Positions 1 through 5,622 are shown, counted from the stretch's first letter. The stretch is 5,622 bases of DNA from Chloroflexota bacterium (GCA_023424355.1 JAFAEA010000179.1:1-5622), one strand, 5' to 3'. Notes: a model not told the origin generated them from the letters alone. A program made the numbers and translations.

Positions 1-339
1 GAAAGCTTGCCGCAGTCGCTATCTGTTGAGTGGTCTGAGCCTGTCGAAATCGGCTCTGTGCAGCTCACCTTCGATTCCCAACTCAGTGGATGGATCTGGG
101 AAGGCGCGTTCCCCATGATTCCTCGCCAGTATCAGGTTGAAGGTCGATTGGGGGATGGCAGCTGGAAGGTGTTGGTCGATCAGACTGGCAATTACCTCCG
201 CCGCCGCGAACACCGTTTCGAATCTCAAACCGTGTCTGCTTTGCGTATTTCCATTCTCGAGACTCATGGAGGGCACACCGCGCGCATTGTCGAAGTCCGG
301 GCGTACCCAACAGGAGCAGGAAAGGAGGTGTTGCCGTAA
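1..339 (+). CDS. C-terminal fragment of probable FAD-dependent oxidoreductase, discoidin-like (F5/8 type C) domain; 5' end outside window
   Basis: The reading frame is open from base 1 to a TAA at 337-339, so this is the last 112 residues of a longer protein. The TTG at base 7 is an internal codon, not a credible start, because nothing resembling a ribosome binding site fits before it. Visible features are those of a discoidin-like beta-sandwich: LPQSLSVEWSEPVEIGSVQLTFDS near the left end, then RQYQVEGRLGDGSWKVL, then HRF...VSALRISILET and a closing ARIVEVRAYP. From memory of such families, this layout (lead-in LPQ, LTFDS strand, ending in ARI-E-R-Y) is typical of the tail of bacterial FAD-dependent oxidoreductases of the FAD_oxidored type. 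No flavin-binding motif can be checked, since that part is upstream. A glycosidase with a carbohydrate-binding tail is the main alternative. The beta-sandwich call is firmer than the oxidoreductase call. The gene ends 53 bases before the solute-binding protein and may belong to the same operon. Confidence 0.55.
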   Translation, partial: ESLPQSLSVEWSEPVEIGSVQLTFDSQLSGWIWEGAFPMIPRQYQVEGRLGDGSWKVLVDQTGNYLRRREHRFESQTVSALRISILETHGGHTARIVEVRAYPTGAGKEVLP

Positions 340-379
340 CGGATCCGAATCATCGAGGACATCAAGTCGTACATGAAAC

Positions 380-384
380 AGGAG
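380..384 (+). promoter_or_regulatory. Ribosome binding site AGGAG for the solute-binding protein
   Basis: AGGAG lies eight bases before the ATG at 393. Three ATGs are close together here (373, 388, 393). Those at 373 and 388 share a frame that stops at 394-396, so the spacing of this site and the Tat leader that follows select 393. Confidence 0.75.
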
Positions 385-392
385 TCAATGCA

Positions 393-1718
393 ATGAGTCA
401 TTTCAGCACCAAATCCTTTAATCGACGCAAGGCCATCGGTGGCGCACTCGGAGGAGCAGCCGCGATCGCCGCTGCGAAATCGCAGACCTTCGCCGCTCCA
501 CTGCTCAATCTTCAGGAAGCTGTAACTCTGGAAGTGTGGGGTGGTGTTCCGCCGGAAAATGGCCCGCAGGCATTGATCGATGCCTTTATGGAAGCCAACC
601 CGGGCATCACGATTAACTACACCCGCTATGTGAACGACGACACTGGCAACACACAACTCGATACCGCACTCCAGGGTGGTACGCAAATCGATGCGTTCTT
701 CACCTATCAGGTATCACGTCTGGCGCAGCGCATTCGCGCCGGCGCATCGCTTGATCTCACTTCATTTATTGAGGGAGATTCCGACGTCTCTGCCTGGGTG
801 AATGAAACCGAGGGTATCTACACCCATGAAGAGGGTGTGTATCACTCGCTCCCGACCACGCAGGAAATGCAGTTCATGTTCCTGAACAAGCGCGTTTTCG
901 ATGATGCCGGTGTTGCGATCCCCACCGCCGGATGGACCATGGACGAGTTTCTCGAGTTGGCCACCCAGTTCTCCGATGGCATGAGTTTCGGAGCCTACGC
1001 ACCTCCCAGCACTGGCTCGCTCACCATTGGTCAAAACGCCTGGTACAACGAGGACGGCACCGCCAGCAACTTTGGCGATCCGGCCTTCGCCGAATCCTAT
1101 GGTCGACATCGCGAGATGATCGACAACGGCTCCGCCTTCCCGTGGACCGATGTGATTGCCCAGAATCTGCGCGCGTACGCCCAGACTCCGTTCCTCACGG
1201 AGCAGGTTTCCATGTGGGTGAACTCCCCGTGGTCGCTGCGCTATGTGAACGACAAGGAGCAGTACCCGCACGATTTCGTCACCACCTTCGCGCCGCTGCC
1301 ATCCTTTGCCGAAGGCCAGTTCAACAATCAGGGAATCAACAACTGGGTGCTTGGCGGTGCCAAAACGGAGCATCCGGAAGAGGTGTGGCAGTTCATTCGC
1401 TACTGGCTGACAGATGGATCCTCCTATCTGCTTCCAGGTGGAAAGATTCCGGCACTGATGACGCTTGAGCAATCCGAGGTTGTTGATGGACTCCTCGGAC
1501 CGGATGCGGATGAGCTCTACGACAAGGCCGCCTTTGAGGCGGCGGTGTTTGATCCGGAGATCAAGTACTTCACCGATAGCATCACCACCGGCGCTGCCGA
1601 AATTCTGACCATGCTTACCGGCCAGGAGGATCGGTTCCTGATTGGTGAAATCGAACTGGATGAGTTCATCACCACCATCACTGAGGAAGCCGATAGCATC
1701 ATCGCCGGCGCACTCTAG
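393..1718 (+). CDS. Sugar ABC transporter extracellular solute-binding protein (family 1), Tat-exported
   Basis: This 441-residue protein is the substrate-capturing subunit of a carbohydrate (CUT1-type) ABC importer and should act outside the cytoplasmic membrane. The N-terminus has a twin-arginine leader: NRRKAIGG at residues 10-17, a small-residue hydrophobic stretch at about 14-28, and a likely signal-peptidase site near FAAP (33-36). There is no cysteine anywhere in the protein, so it is not a lipoprotein. The mature part begins with LEVWGG (46-51) followed by LIDAFMEANPGITINY (61-76), the standard opening strand and helix of the family 1 binding-protein fold. FMFLNKRVFDDAGV (161-174), a hinge-region segment, and SMWVNSPWSLRY (273-284) also fit that fold. 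Length is normal for the family (about 400-450). Many exposed tryptophans and tyrosines suit sugar stacking. It is followed after 28 bases by the cognate permeases. The family is clear; the ligand cannot be read from the sequence. Confidence 0.93.
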   Translation: MSHFSTKSFNRRKAIGGALGGAAAIAAAKSQTFAAPLLNLQEAVTLEVWGGVPPENGPQALIDAFMEANPGITINYTRYVNDDTGNTQLDTALQGGTQIDAFFTYQVSRLAQRIRAGASLDLTSFIEGDSDVSAWVNETEGIYTHEEGVYHSLPTTQEMQFMFLNKRVFDDAGVAIPTAGWTMDEFLELATQFSDGMSFGAYAPPSTGSLTIGQNAWYNEDGTASNFGDPAFAESYGRHREMIDNGSAFPWTDVIAQNLRAYAQTPFLTEQVSMWVNSPWSLRYVNDKEQYPHDFVTTFAPLPSFAEGQFNNQGINNWVLGGAKTEHPEEVWQFIRYWLTDGSSYLLPGGKIPALMTLEQSEVVDGLLGPDADELYDKAAFEAAVFDPEIKYFTDSITTGAAEILTMLTGQEDRFLIGEIELDEFITTITEEADSIIAGAL

Positions 1719-1730
1719 CACCAAATAATC

Positions 1731-1737
1731 GGGAGGG
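1731..1737 (+). promoter_or_regulatory. Ribosome binding site GGGAGGG for the first permease
   Basis: A purine-rich GGGAGGG lies nine bases before the ATG at 1747, in the 28-base gap after the binding-protein stop. It supports the 1747 start over the downstream in-frame ATG at 1825 (residue 27). Confidence 0.7.
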
Positions 1738-1746
1738 TTTTCGCGA

Positions 1747-2691
1747 ATGATCAGTGGGCACGAGGCGCAACCCGGAGCCGAAATTCAGGTTCCTGCAGGC
1801 AATAAATCGGTATGGCGCAAGAAGATGACGCCATACCTGTTTATTGCCCCAAATCTGATTGGCTTTGCAGCGTTCACGCTGCTGCCCCTGATCTTTGCGT
1901 TGCTGGTTTCGTTTGCCAACTGGGATGTCGTTTCCGGGCTTGGTGGCATCGAATGGGTTGGCTTCGCCAACTTCATCGATGCCATCAACGACGGCGCATT
2001 CTGGAAAGCGATGGGAATCACGGCCATCTACGTAGTCGGTAGCGTCCCCATCACCGTTGGCTTGGGGATGCTACTGGCGATTGGACTGAACGGCCCGACT
2101 CCCGGTCGAGGTGTTTTGCGGCTTATCTTCTTCATCCCGTACATCGTGAATGCGGTGGCGATTTCGGCGACGTGGATTCTTCTTTATCACCCGAGATACG
2201 GTCCGATCAACGCCGCCCTGCGTTGGCTGGGCATCGAGGATCCCCCGCTGTGGCTCGCATCATCGGATTGGGCACTGCCGGCGCTCATCATCATGGCGAT
2301 TTGGGCCGGTGTTGGCTACAACGCCATCATCTACCTCGCCGCATTGCAATCGTTGCCGGAAGATCTATATGAGGCTGCCGAGCTGGATGGTGCCAGTGCC
2401 CTCAAGAAGTTCTTCACCATAACCTTCCCGCTGCTCACGCCAACCACATTCTTCCTGATGGTGACCGGTTTCATCGGTTCATCGCAATCGTGGGGAATGA
2501 TCAACCTCATGACCCGTGGTGGCCCGGGAACATCCACAACTGTGGCGTCCTATTACATCTATCAAAACGCCTTTCAGTTCTATCGCTTCGGTTACGCTGC
2601 GGCACTCTCCTGGATCATGTTCGCGTTGGTGCTGCTTCTCACGCTTGGGTTCTGGGTTTACCAGCGACGCGCCGTGTTTTACGACAACTAG
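1747..2691 (+). CDS. Sugar ABC transporter permease, MalF/UgpA-like
   Basis: This 314-residue inner-membrane protein is one half of the transmembrane channel of a CUT1 carbohydrate importer. A short charged cytoplasmic N-terminus (1-27, ending in WRKKMTPY) leads into the first membrane helix, which carries LFIAPNLIGFAAF (31-43), a typical opening for MalF/UgpA-type permeases. Further hydrophobic segments lie at about 90-115, 122-146, 173-200, 228-249 and 283-304, giving the usual six. The cytoplasmic EAA loop that contacts the ATPase is intact: EAAELDGASALKKFF at 209-223, continuing TITFPLLTP. LMTRGGPGTST (254-264), before the last helix, is also characteristic. Length and architecture match the short form of the family, without the large periplasmic loop of Escherichia coli MalF. 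It sits between its binding protein and the second permease, 12 bases before the latter. Family assignment is firm; substrate is unknown. Confidence 0.95.
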   Translation: MISGHEAQPGAEIQVPAGNKSVWRKKMTPYLFIAPNLIGFAAFTLLPLIFALLVSFANWDVVSGLGGIEWVGFANFIDAINDGAFWKAMGITAIYVVGSVPITVGLGMLLAIGLNGPTPGRGVLRLIFFIPYIVNAVAISATWILLYHPRYGPINAALRWLGIEDPPLWLASSDWALPALIIMAIWAGVGYNAIIYLAALQSLPEDLYEAAELDGASALKKFFTITFPLLTPTTFFLMVTGFIGSSQSWGMINLMTRGGPGTSTTVASYYIYQNAFQFYRFGYAAALSWIMFALVLLLTLGFWVYQRRAVFYDN

Positions 2692-2695
2692 GAGG
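2690..2695 (+). promoter_or_regulatory. Ribosome binding site AGGAGG overlapping the stop codon of the first permease
   Basis: The last two bases of the TAG stop (2689-2691) are the first two of a perfect AGGAGG, eight bases before the ATG at 2704. Ribosomes terminating on the first permease would lie over this site, which fits translational coupling and matched output of the two channel halves. Confidence 0.8.
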
Positions 2696-2703
2696 GAGAC
2701 TCT

Positions 2704-3582
2704 ATGGAAACAACCATCTCTCCTGTTCAGGAGTCGCCAAAGCGCTCTCGTCGTAAGAAGATCGCCTTCAGATGGATCTTCTGGATCGCGGTTCTGTGGC
2801 TTATCGCCCTAATCTTCGTGTTTCCGTTCTATTGGATGGTGATTTCATCATTCAAGCGGGATATCGATGTCTTCCGATTGCCGATCGCCTGGTGGCCCGA
2901 TCCAGGATCAACCTTGAGTTATGAGCGGGTATGGAATGGCGCCTACCCAATCGGAAAGTTCATGCTCAATTCCATCATCGTGGCAATTTCGCGTGTGGGC
3001 GGCGAGGTGCTCACGGCATCACTGGCGGCCTATGCATTTGCCCGAATGGAGTTCCGGTTCAAGAACACCATTTTCCTGTTGTATCTGGCAACCATGATCA
3101 TTCCGCATCAGATGCTGTTGGTACCGAGGTTCATTCTGTATCAGCAAATCGGCATCCACGATACGTTGTGGGCGCTGATTCTCCCAGGCATGTTCACCGT
3201 GTTTGGCACATTCCTGCTGCGACAGTTCTTTCTCGGAATCCCGTTGGATCTCACCGATGCAGCCAAGTTGGACGGAGCCAGCGAGCTCCAGTGCTATTGG
3301 CAGATCGTGATGCCACTGGCCAAGCCGGCTATCGCATCGCTCATGATCCTCGCATTTGTGTGGAGTTGGAATGATTACGAAACTCCGCTGGTAATGCTCA
3401 CCAGCGAATCGAAATTCACCATCCCCATCGGTCTCACCCGGTATATGGATGAGGGCGGAGGTATGAGTCCCTCGCTGGCGATGGCAGGGGCGGTATCCAG
3501 CATTGTGCCGGTGATGGTGGTGTTCCTGTTGTTGCAACGGCAGTTTATCCAGGCGCTTACCCGGTCGGGTCTCAAGGGATAA
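2704..3582 (+). CDS. Sugar ABC transporter permease, MalG/UgpE-like
   Basis: This 292-residue protein is the second half of the membrane channel and partners the permease just upstream. A basic cytoplasmic start (KRSRRKK, 13-19) precedes the first helix at about 22-48, which ends in the family signature FPFYWMVISSFK (40-51). Further hydrophobic segments lie at about 86-110, 122-147, 155-178, 207-229 and 262-279. The ATPase-coupling EAA loop reads TDAAKLDGASELQCYWQI (184-201); aspartate replaces the first glutamate of the motif, a conservative change. NSIIVAISRVGGEVLTASLAAYAFARMEF follows the usual pattern for the second helix region, and the end FIQALTRSGLKG is a variant of the usual GL-x-GAVKG tail. 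Length is typical for MalG-like proteins. No ATPase gene follows, which is common for CUT1 systems that share an MsmX/UgpC-type ATPase. The stop codon sits inside an inverted repeat at 3574-3588. Confidence 0.95.
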   Translation: METTISPVQESPKRSRRKKIAFRWIFWIAVLWLIALIFVFPFYWMVISSFKRDIDVFRLPIAWWPDPGSTLSYERVWNGAYPIGKFMLNSIIVAISRVGGEVLTASLAAYAFARMEFRFKNTIFLLYLATMIIPHQMLLVPRFILYQQIGIHDTLWALILPGMFTVFGTFLLRQFFLGIPLDLTDAAKLDGASELQCYWQIVMPLAKPAIASLMILAFVWSWNDYETPLVMLTSESKFTIPIGLTRYMDEGGGMSPSLAMAGAVSSIVPVMVVFLLLQRQFIQALTRSGLKG

Positions 3583-3588
3583 TCCCTT
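3574..3588 (+). repeat. 15-base perfect dyad centred on the second permease's stop codon
   Basis: AAGGGAT and ATCCCTT are perfectly complementary arms around a single central A at 3581. The TAA stop codon (3580-3582) is at the centre. In RNA the likely form is a six-pair stem with UAA as the loop. No run of T follows, so it is not an intrinsic terminator. It could be an RNA processing or stability element between the permeases and the next gene, a DNA-binding site, or chance. The symmetry is seen directly; any function is inference. Confidence 0.45.
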
Positions 3589-3594
3589 CTATAT

Positions 3595-3600
3595 AAAGGA
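3595..3600 (+). promoter_or_regulatory. Ribosome binding site AAAGGA for the propeller protein
   Basis: AAAGGA lies eleven bases before the ATG at 3612, a slightly long spacer. It directly abuts another ATG at 3601, but that one reads only MNSK before a stop and has no room for a ribosome spacer. This leaves 3612 as the start. The match is weaker than those of the transporter genes, so translation may be lower. Confidence 0.55.
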
Positions 3601-3611
3601 ATGAATAGCAA

Positions 3612-4985
3612 ATGACGCACACACAGGTTAGTGGGGTGTTCCCACACCTCACGGTTAAGGCAGATGCGGCTCCGAAAAGTAGCGAGACTGGAATTGGCGC
3701 AGTCATGGCCTGGGCAGGCAAGCTGTGGATGGTCTCATACGTAGCGCATACCGCGACTTCGGGATCGGGCACGGGCCTTTTTTCGGTCGATAGCGATATG
3801 CAGCTCCACAAACACCCGGAGAGCGTGGTTGGCACCTATGCCAATCGCATGATCCACAAGGAATCGCATCAGCTGCTGATTGGCCCACACATCATCGATG
3901 TTGAAGGCAATGTGTCCACCGCCAGCGGACTGGTGGTCCATCGCCTCGCAGCGGTAATGGAGCATCAGGAGGATCCGGAGAACAAGGCGCTGTACCTCAC
4001 CATGGAGGGACTGCTGCTGGAACTCGATCTGCAGACGCTGGAGGTCTCCGAGCTCTTCAATCTGCTCGAGGAGCTCGATGTCGCCGGCGATGCGTACTCG
4101 CATTTCAAGGCGGGTTACGCCAATAATGGCAAGATCTTTGTCACCAACAATACCTATGATGAGCGAGATTTCAGCACCGATAAGCAGGATGGCCGCCTCG
4201 CGATGTACGATGGCAACTCCTGGCAGATCATCGATAAGAATCCGTATGTGGAAGTGACTGGTCGACGCGGTGCGCTGAGCGATGCCGTGTTCGCCACCGG
4301 GTGGGACCGCGCCTCAGCCAAGCTCATGGTGCTGGTGAACGACGAATGGACCACCTATCGCCTGCCGAAGGCGAGCCATACCTTCGACCATATGTTCACC
4401 ACCGAGTGGCCACGCATTCGTGAAGTGGAGACCGAGCGGTTCCTGATGGATGCCCATTTCATGTTCTATGAACTGGCACCGATGGCATACGAAGGCAAGG
4501 TCTGGGGCGTGCGTCCGATTTCCACTCACTTGCGGATGATCCCGGATTTCTGCTCGTGGCAGGGGATGTTGGTTCTGGCCGGGAACCAGACCACACCGAT
4601 CTTCAATGAAAACATTTGGGCCGGAGAACCACAGAGCAACCTCTGGTTCGGCAAGACAGACGATCTGTGGAACTTCGGCAAACCCGCTGGCTGGGGAGGA
4701 CCGTGGTTCCGCGATCTCGCCAGGGGAGGTGTGCCTTCGGACCCGTACCTGATGACCGGGTTCGATCACAAGGTGTTGCACATGAGCCACACTGCCGACA
4801 AACCGATCCGGTTTGATGTCGAGATCGATTTCGTCGGCACCCAGGAATGGGTTAATTACGGATCATTCGAAGCGGGGGCGCAAGGCTACACACATCACGT
4901 GTTCCCGGACGGGTTCTCTGCCCATTGGGTTCGGGTAACCGCCAGCGATGACTGCATCGCGAATGTGCAGTTCATATACACCTAG
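3612..4985 (+). CDS. Conserved protein of unknown function, predicted cytoplasmic beta-propeller, linked to sugar transport
   Basis: I do not know a characterised function for this 457-residue protein. It has no signal peptide and no membrane segment, so it is probably cytoplasmic. Short beta-strand motifs of the type GK-(L/I/V)-(W/F)-V recur along it: GKLWMVS (36-42), QLLIGPHIIDVEG (87-99), KALYLTMEGLLLELDL (125-140), GKIFVTNN (173-180), AKLMVLVNDEW (236-246), GKVWGV (295-300), GMLVLAGN (318-325) and SNLWFGKTDDLW (342-353). This pattern suggests about seven propeller blades. Striking polar and aromatic blocks are TEWPRIREVETERFLMDAHFMFYE (264-287), THLRMIPDFCSW (305-316), FGKPAGWGGPW (355-365) and SDPYLMTGFD (376-385). 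From about 395 the sequence looks like a closing beta-sandwich, ending FPDGFSAHWVRVTA...NVQFIYT. I recall similar uncharacterised proteins beside sugar-catabolism genes in other bacteria, but cannot verify this. Its place between the importer and a polyol-type dehydrogenase suggests an enzyme or binding protein for the imported compound; that is inference. Confidence 0.8.
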   Translation: MTHTQVSGVFPHLTVKADAAPKSSETGIGAVMAWAGKLWMVSYVAHTATSGSGTGLFSVDSDMQLHKHPESVVGTYANRMIHKESHQLLIGPHIIDVEGNVSTASGLVVHRLAAVMEHQEDPENKALYLTMEGLLLELDLQTLEVSELFNLLEELDVAGDAYSHFKAGYANNGKIFVTNNTYDERDFSTDKQDGRLAMYDGNSWQIIDKNPYVEVTGRRGALSDAVFATGWDRASAKLMVLVNDEWTTYRLPKASHTFDHMFTTEWPRIREVETERFLMDAHFMFYELAPMAYEGKVWGVRPISTHLRMIPDFCSWQGMLVLAGNQTTPIFNENIWAGEPQSNLWFGKTDDLWNFGKPAGWGGPWFRDLARGGVPSDPYLMTGFDHKVLHMSHTADKPIRFDVEIDFVGTQEWVNYGSFEAGAQGYTHHVFPDGFSAHWVRVTASDDCIANVQFIYT

Positions 4986-4987
4986 GT

Positions 4988-4999
4988 TGCGCATGCGCA
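4988..4999 (+). repeat. 12-base perfect palindrome before the dehydrogenase
   Basis: TGCGCATGCGCA reads the same on both strands and begins two bases after the stop codon of the propeller gene. Its right GCGC arm is shared with the larger inverted repeat at 4995-5027, so the two cannot form together. It may be a repressor half of an operator or simply chance; no known operator is recognised. Confidence 0.4.
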
Positions 5000-5027
5000 G
5001 GTATGATTTCTCCATACATACCCGCGC
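4995..5027 (+). repeat. Interrupted inverted repeat (possible stem-loop) upstream of the dehydrogenase
   Basis: GCGC (4995-4998) pairs with GCGC (5024-5027), an A/C mismatch follows (4999 and 5023), then GGTATG (5000-5005) pairs with CATACC (5017-5022) around an 11-base loop. That is ten pairs with one mismatch. The bases after it (GATAAATTAACGAGG) hold no T run, so an intrinsic terminator is unlikely. It lies 26 bases before the ATG at 5054 and could shape mRNA stability, processing or access by a regulator. The pairing is read directly; the role is inferred. Confidence 0.4.
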
Positions 5028-5038
5028 GATAAATTAAC

Positions 5039-5044
5039 GAGGTG
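5039..5044 (+). promoter_or_regulatory. Ribosome binding site GAGGTG for the dehydrogenase
   Basis: GAGGTG lies nine bases before the ATG at 5054 and supports that start. The encoded protein then begins MKTAVMTG, the expected first strand of zinc-dependent dehydrogenases. Confidence 0.7.
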
Positions 5045-5053
5045 TAGCAATCC

Positions 5054-5622
5054 ATGAAAACTGCGGTGATGACGGGCATCGGCCAGATCGAGTTCGAGGA
5101 ACGACCCGCTCCCACACCCGGCCCGCACGATGTGCTGGTTAAGGTTGAGAATGTCGGAATCTGTGGCAGCGATTTGCATTACTTCGAAACTGGCCGCATT
5201 GGCGATTTCGTGGTCGAGCCTCCCTTTGTGCTTGGCCACGAAGTGGCCGGCACGATCATCGAAGTAGGGGAGTCGGTTAACTCGCTGGCTGTTGGTGATC
5301 GCGTCGCGCTCGAGCCGAATATTACCTGTGGACACTGCGAGCACTGTCGATCCGGTCACTACAATCTCTGCCCGGAAGTCGAGTTCTTCGCGACGCCTCC
5401 GATCGATGGCACTTTCCAGGAGTTTGTCACCCATCCCCCCAACCTGTGCTTCAAACTGCCGGATTCGATGAGCACACTGGAGGGCGCTCTCATCGAGCCG
5501 CTCGCAGTCGGATTCCACGCGGCCGCGCAGGGCGGGGCGAAAATGGGGCAGACTGCCGTCGTATTCGGCTCGGGCTGCATCGGATTGGTCAGCATGATGG
5601 CGCTCAATGCCATTGGATTGCG
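5054..5622 (+). CDS. Zinc-dependent medium-chain dehydrogenase, sorbitol/xylitol dehydrogenase-like; 3' end outside window
   Basis: The first 189 residues are present; the family is normally about 340-350 long, so the gene runs past the window edge without a stop. It should catalyse NAD(P)-linked oxidation of a secondary alcohol in a polyol or sugar, in the cytoplasm. The GroES-like catalytic domain is complete in its key residues: catalytic zinc ligands C37 (in GICGSDLHYF), H62 and E63 (in GHE), and E148 (in LIEPLAVG). The structural zinc cluster is C92, C95, C98 and C106. The nucleotide-binding fold opens with GSGCIG (172-177), a glycine motif in the form I associate with polyol dehydrogenases. 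The sequence stops before the residue that decides NAD versus NADP. Threonine 3-dehydrogenase-like members share these motifs, but HYFETGRIGDFVV and the sugar-transport context favour a polyol substrate. It follows the propeller gene by 68 bases and may share its transcript. Confidence 0.9.
   Translation, partial: MKTAVMTGIGQIEFEERPAPTPGPHDVLVKVENVGICGSDLHYFETGRIGDFVVEPPFVLGHEVAGTIIEVGESVNSLAVGDRVALEPNITCGHCEHCRSGHYNLCPEVEFFATPPIDGTFQEFVTHPPNLCFKLPDSMSTLEGALIEPLAVGFHAAAQGGAKMGQTAVVFGSGCIGLVSMMALNAIGL

Noticed and set aside
340..347. Eight-base palindrome CGGATCCG just after the first stop codon.
   Set aside because: Palindromes this short are expected by chance and nothing around it suggests an operator.
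337..396. Possible stop-codon read-through, since the frame stays open for 18 codons after the TAA at 337-339.
   Set aside because: The domain is already complete at the stop, the tail matches nothing I recognise, and an open run of 18 codons is unremarkable at this base composition.
932..1468. A 178-codon plus-strand frame inside the solute-binding gene.
   Set aside because: It is a shifted frame of the real gene, rich in R, W, H and C residues as expected from an out-of-frame reading, with no domain seen.
762..1724. A 320-codon open frame on the minus strand opposite the solute-binding gene.
   Set aside because: It lies almost wholly inside a well-recognised gene, its translation has no recognisable domain, and long antisense frames are a usual by-product of codon bias at this base composition.
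3019..3537. A 172-codon minus-strand frame opposite the second permease.
   Set aside because: The translation is rich in H and Q with no hydrophobic or domain pattern, and the opposing gene is certain.
3601..3615. A four-codon mini-ORF (MNSK) overlapping the propeller start as ATGA.
   Set aside because: The AAAGGA site touches its ATG, leaving no spacer for initiation, so it is unlikely to be translated.
5002..5007. TATGAT resembling a -10 promoter box before the dehydrogenase.
   Set aside because: The only -35-like sequence nearby (TTGCGC at 4987-4992) is nine bases away, far too close, and the box lies inside an inverted repeat.
4995..5027. Possible intrinsic terminator between the propeller gene and the dehydrogenase.
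   Set aside because: The stem is not followed by a T run and its upper half is AT-containing, so it lacks the defining tail.

Overview
The window carries one continuous run of same-strand genes from what looks like a sugar or polyol uptake-and-oxidation locus in a free-living bacterium. Base composition is moderately GC-rich by eye. The solute-binding protein has a twin-arginine leader without a lipoprotein cysteine, and the Shine-Dalgarno sites are purine-rich. I infer a Chloroflexota (Thermomicrobia-like) source, with other Gram-positive-like groups possible; no rRNA or other phylogenetic marker is present to settle this.

Layout, all on the + strand: (1) 1-339, the C-terminal end of a gene that starts upstream of the window. 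It is a discoidin-like beta-sandwich of the kind found at the end of some FAD-dependent oxidoreductases. (2) 393-1718, an extracellular sugar-type solute-binding protein exported by Tat. (3) 1747-2691 and (4) 2704-3582, the two inner-membrane permeases (MalF/UgpA-like and MalG/UgpE-like), each with a recognisable EAA loop. (5) 3612-4985, a 457-residue protein of unknown function, predicted to be a cytoplasmic beta-propeller. (6) 5054 to the window end, the N-terminal 189 residues of a zinc-dependent medium-chain dehydrogenase of the sorbitol/xylitol dehydrogenase type.

Gaps between genes are short (53, 28, 12, 29 and 68 bases), each start has a ribosome binding site, and no convincing promoter or intrinsic terminator lies between them, so a single operon is the simplest reading. 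No ATPase gene lies beside the permeases, so the importer probably borrows a shared MsmX/UgpC-type ATPase encoded elsewhere. Inferred workflow: the binding protein captures a carbohydrate or polyol outside the cell, the two permeases import it, and the dehydrogenase, the propeller protein and the upstream oxidoreductase process it inside.

The least explained and most interesting item is the propeller protein. Two small non-coding structures also deserve attention: a 15-base perfect dyad centred on the stop codon of the second permease (3574-3588), and a pair of overlapping, mutually exclusive inverted repeats just before the dehydrogenase (4988-5027). There is no gene-free stretch longer than 300 bases.
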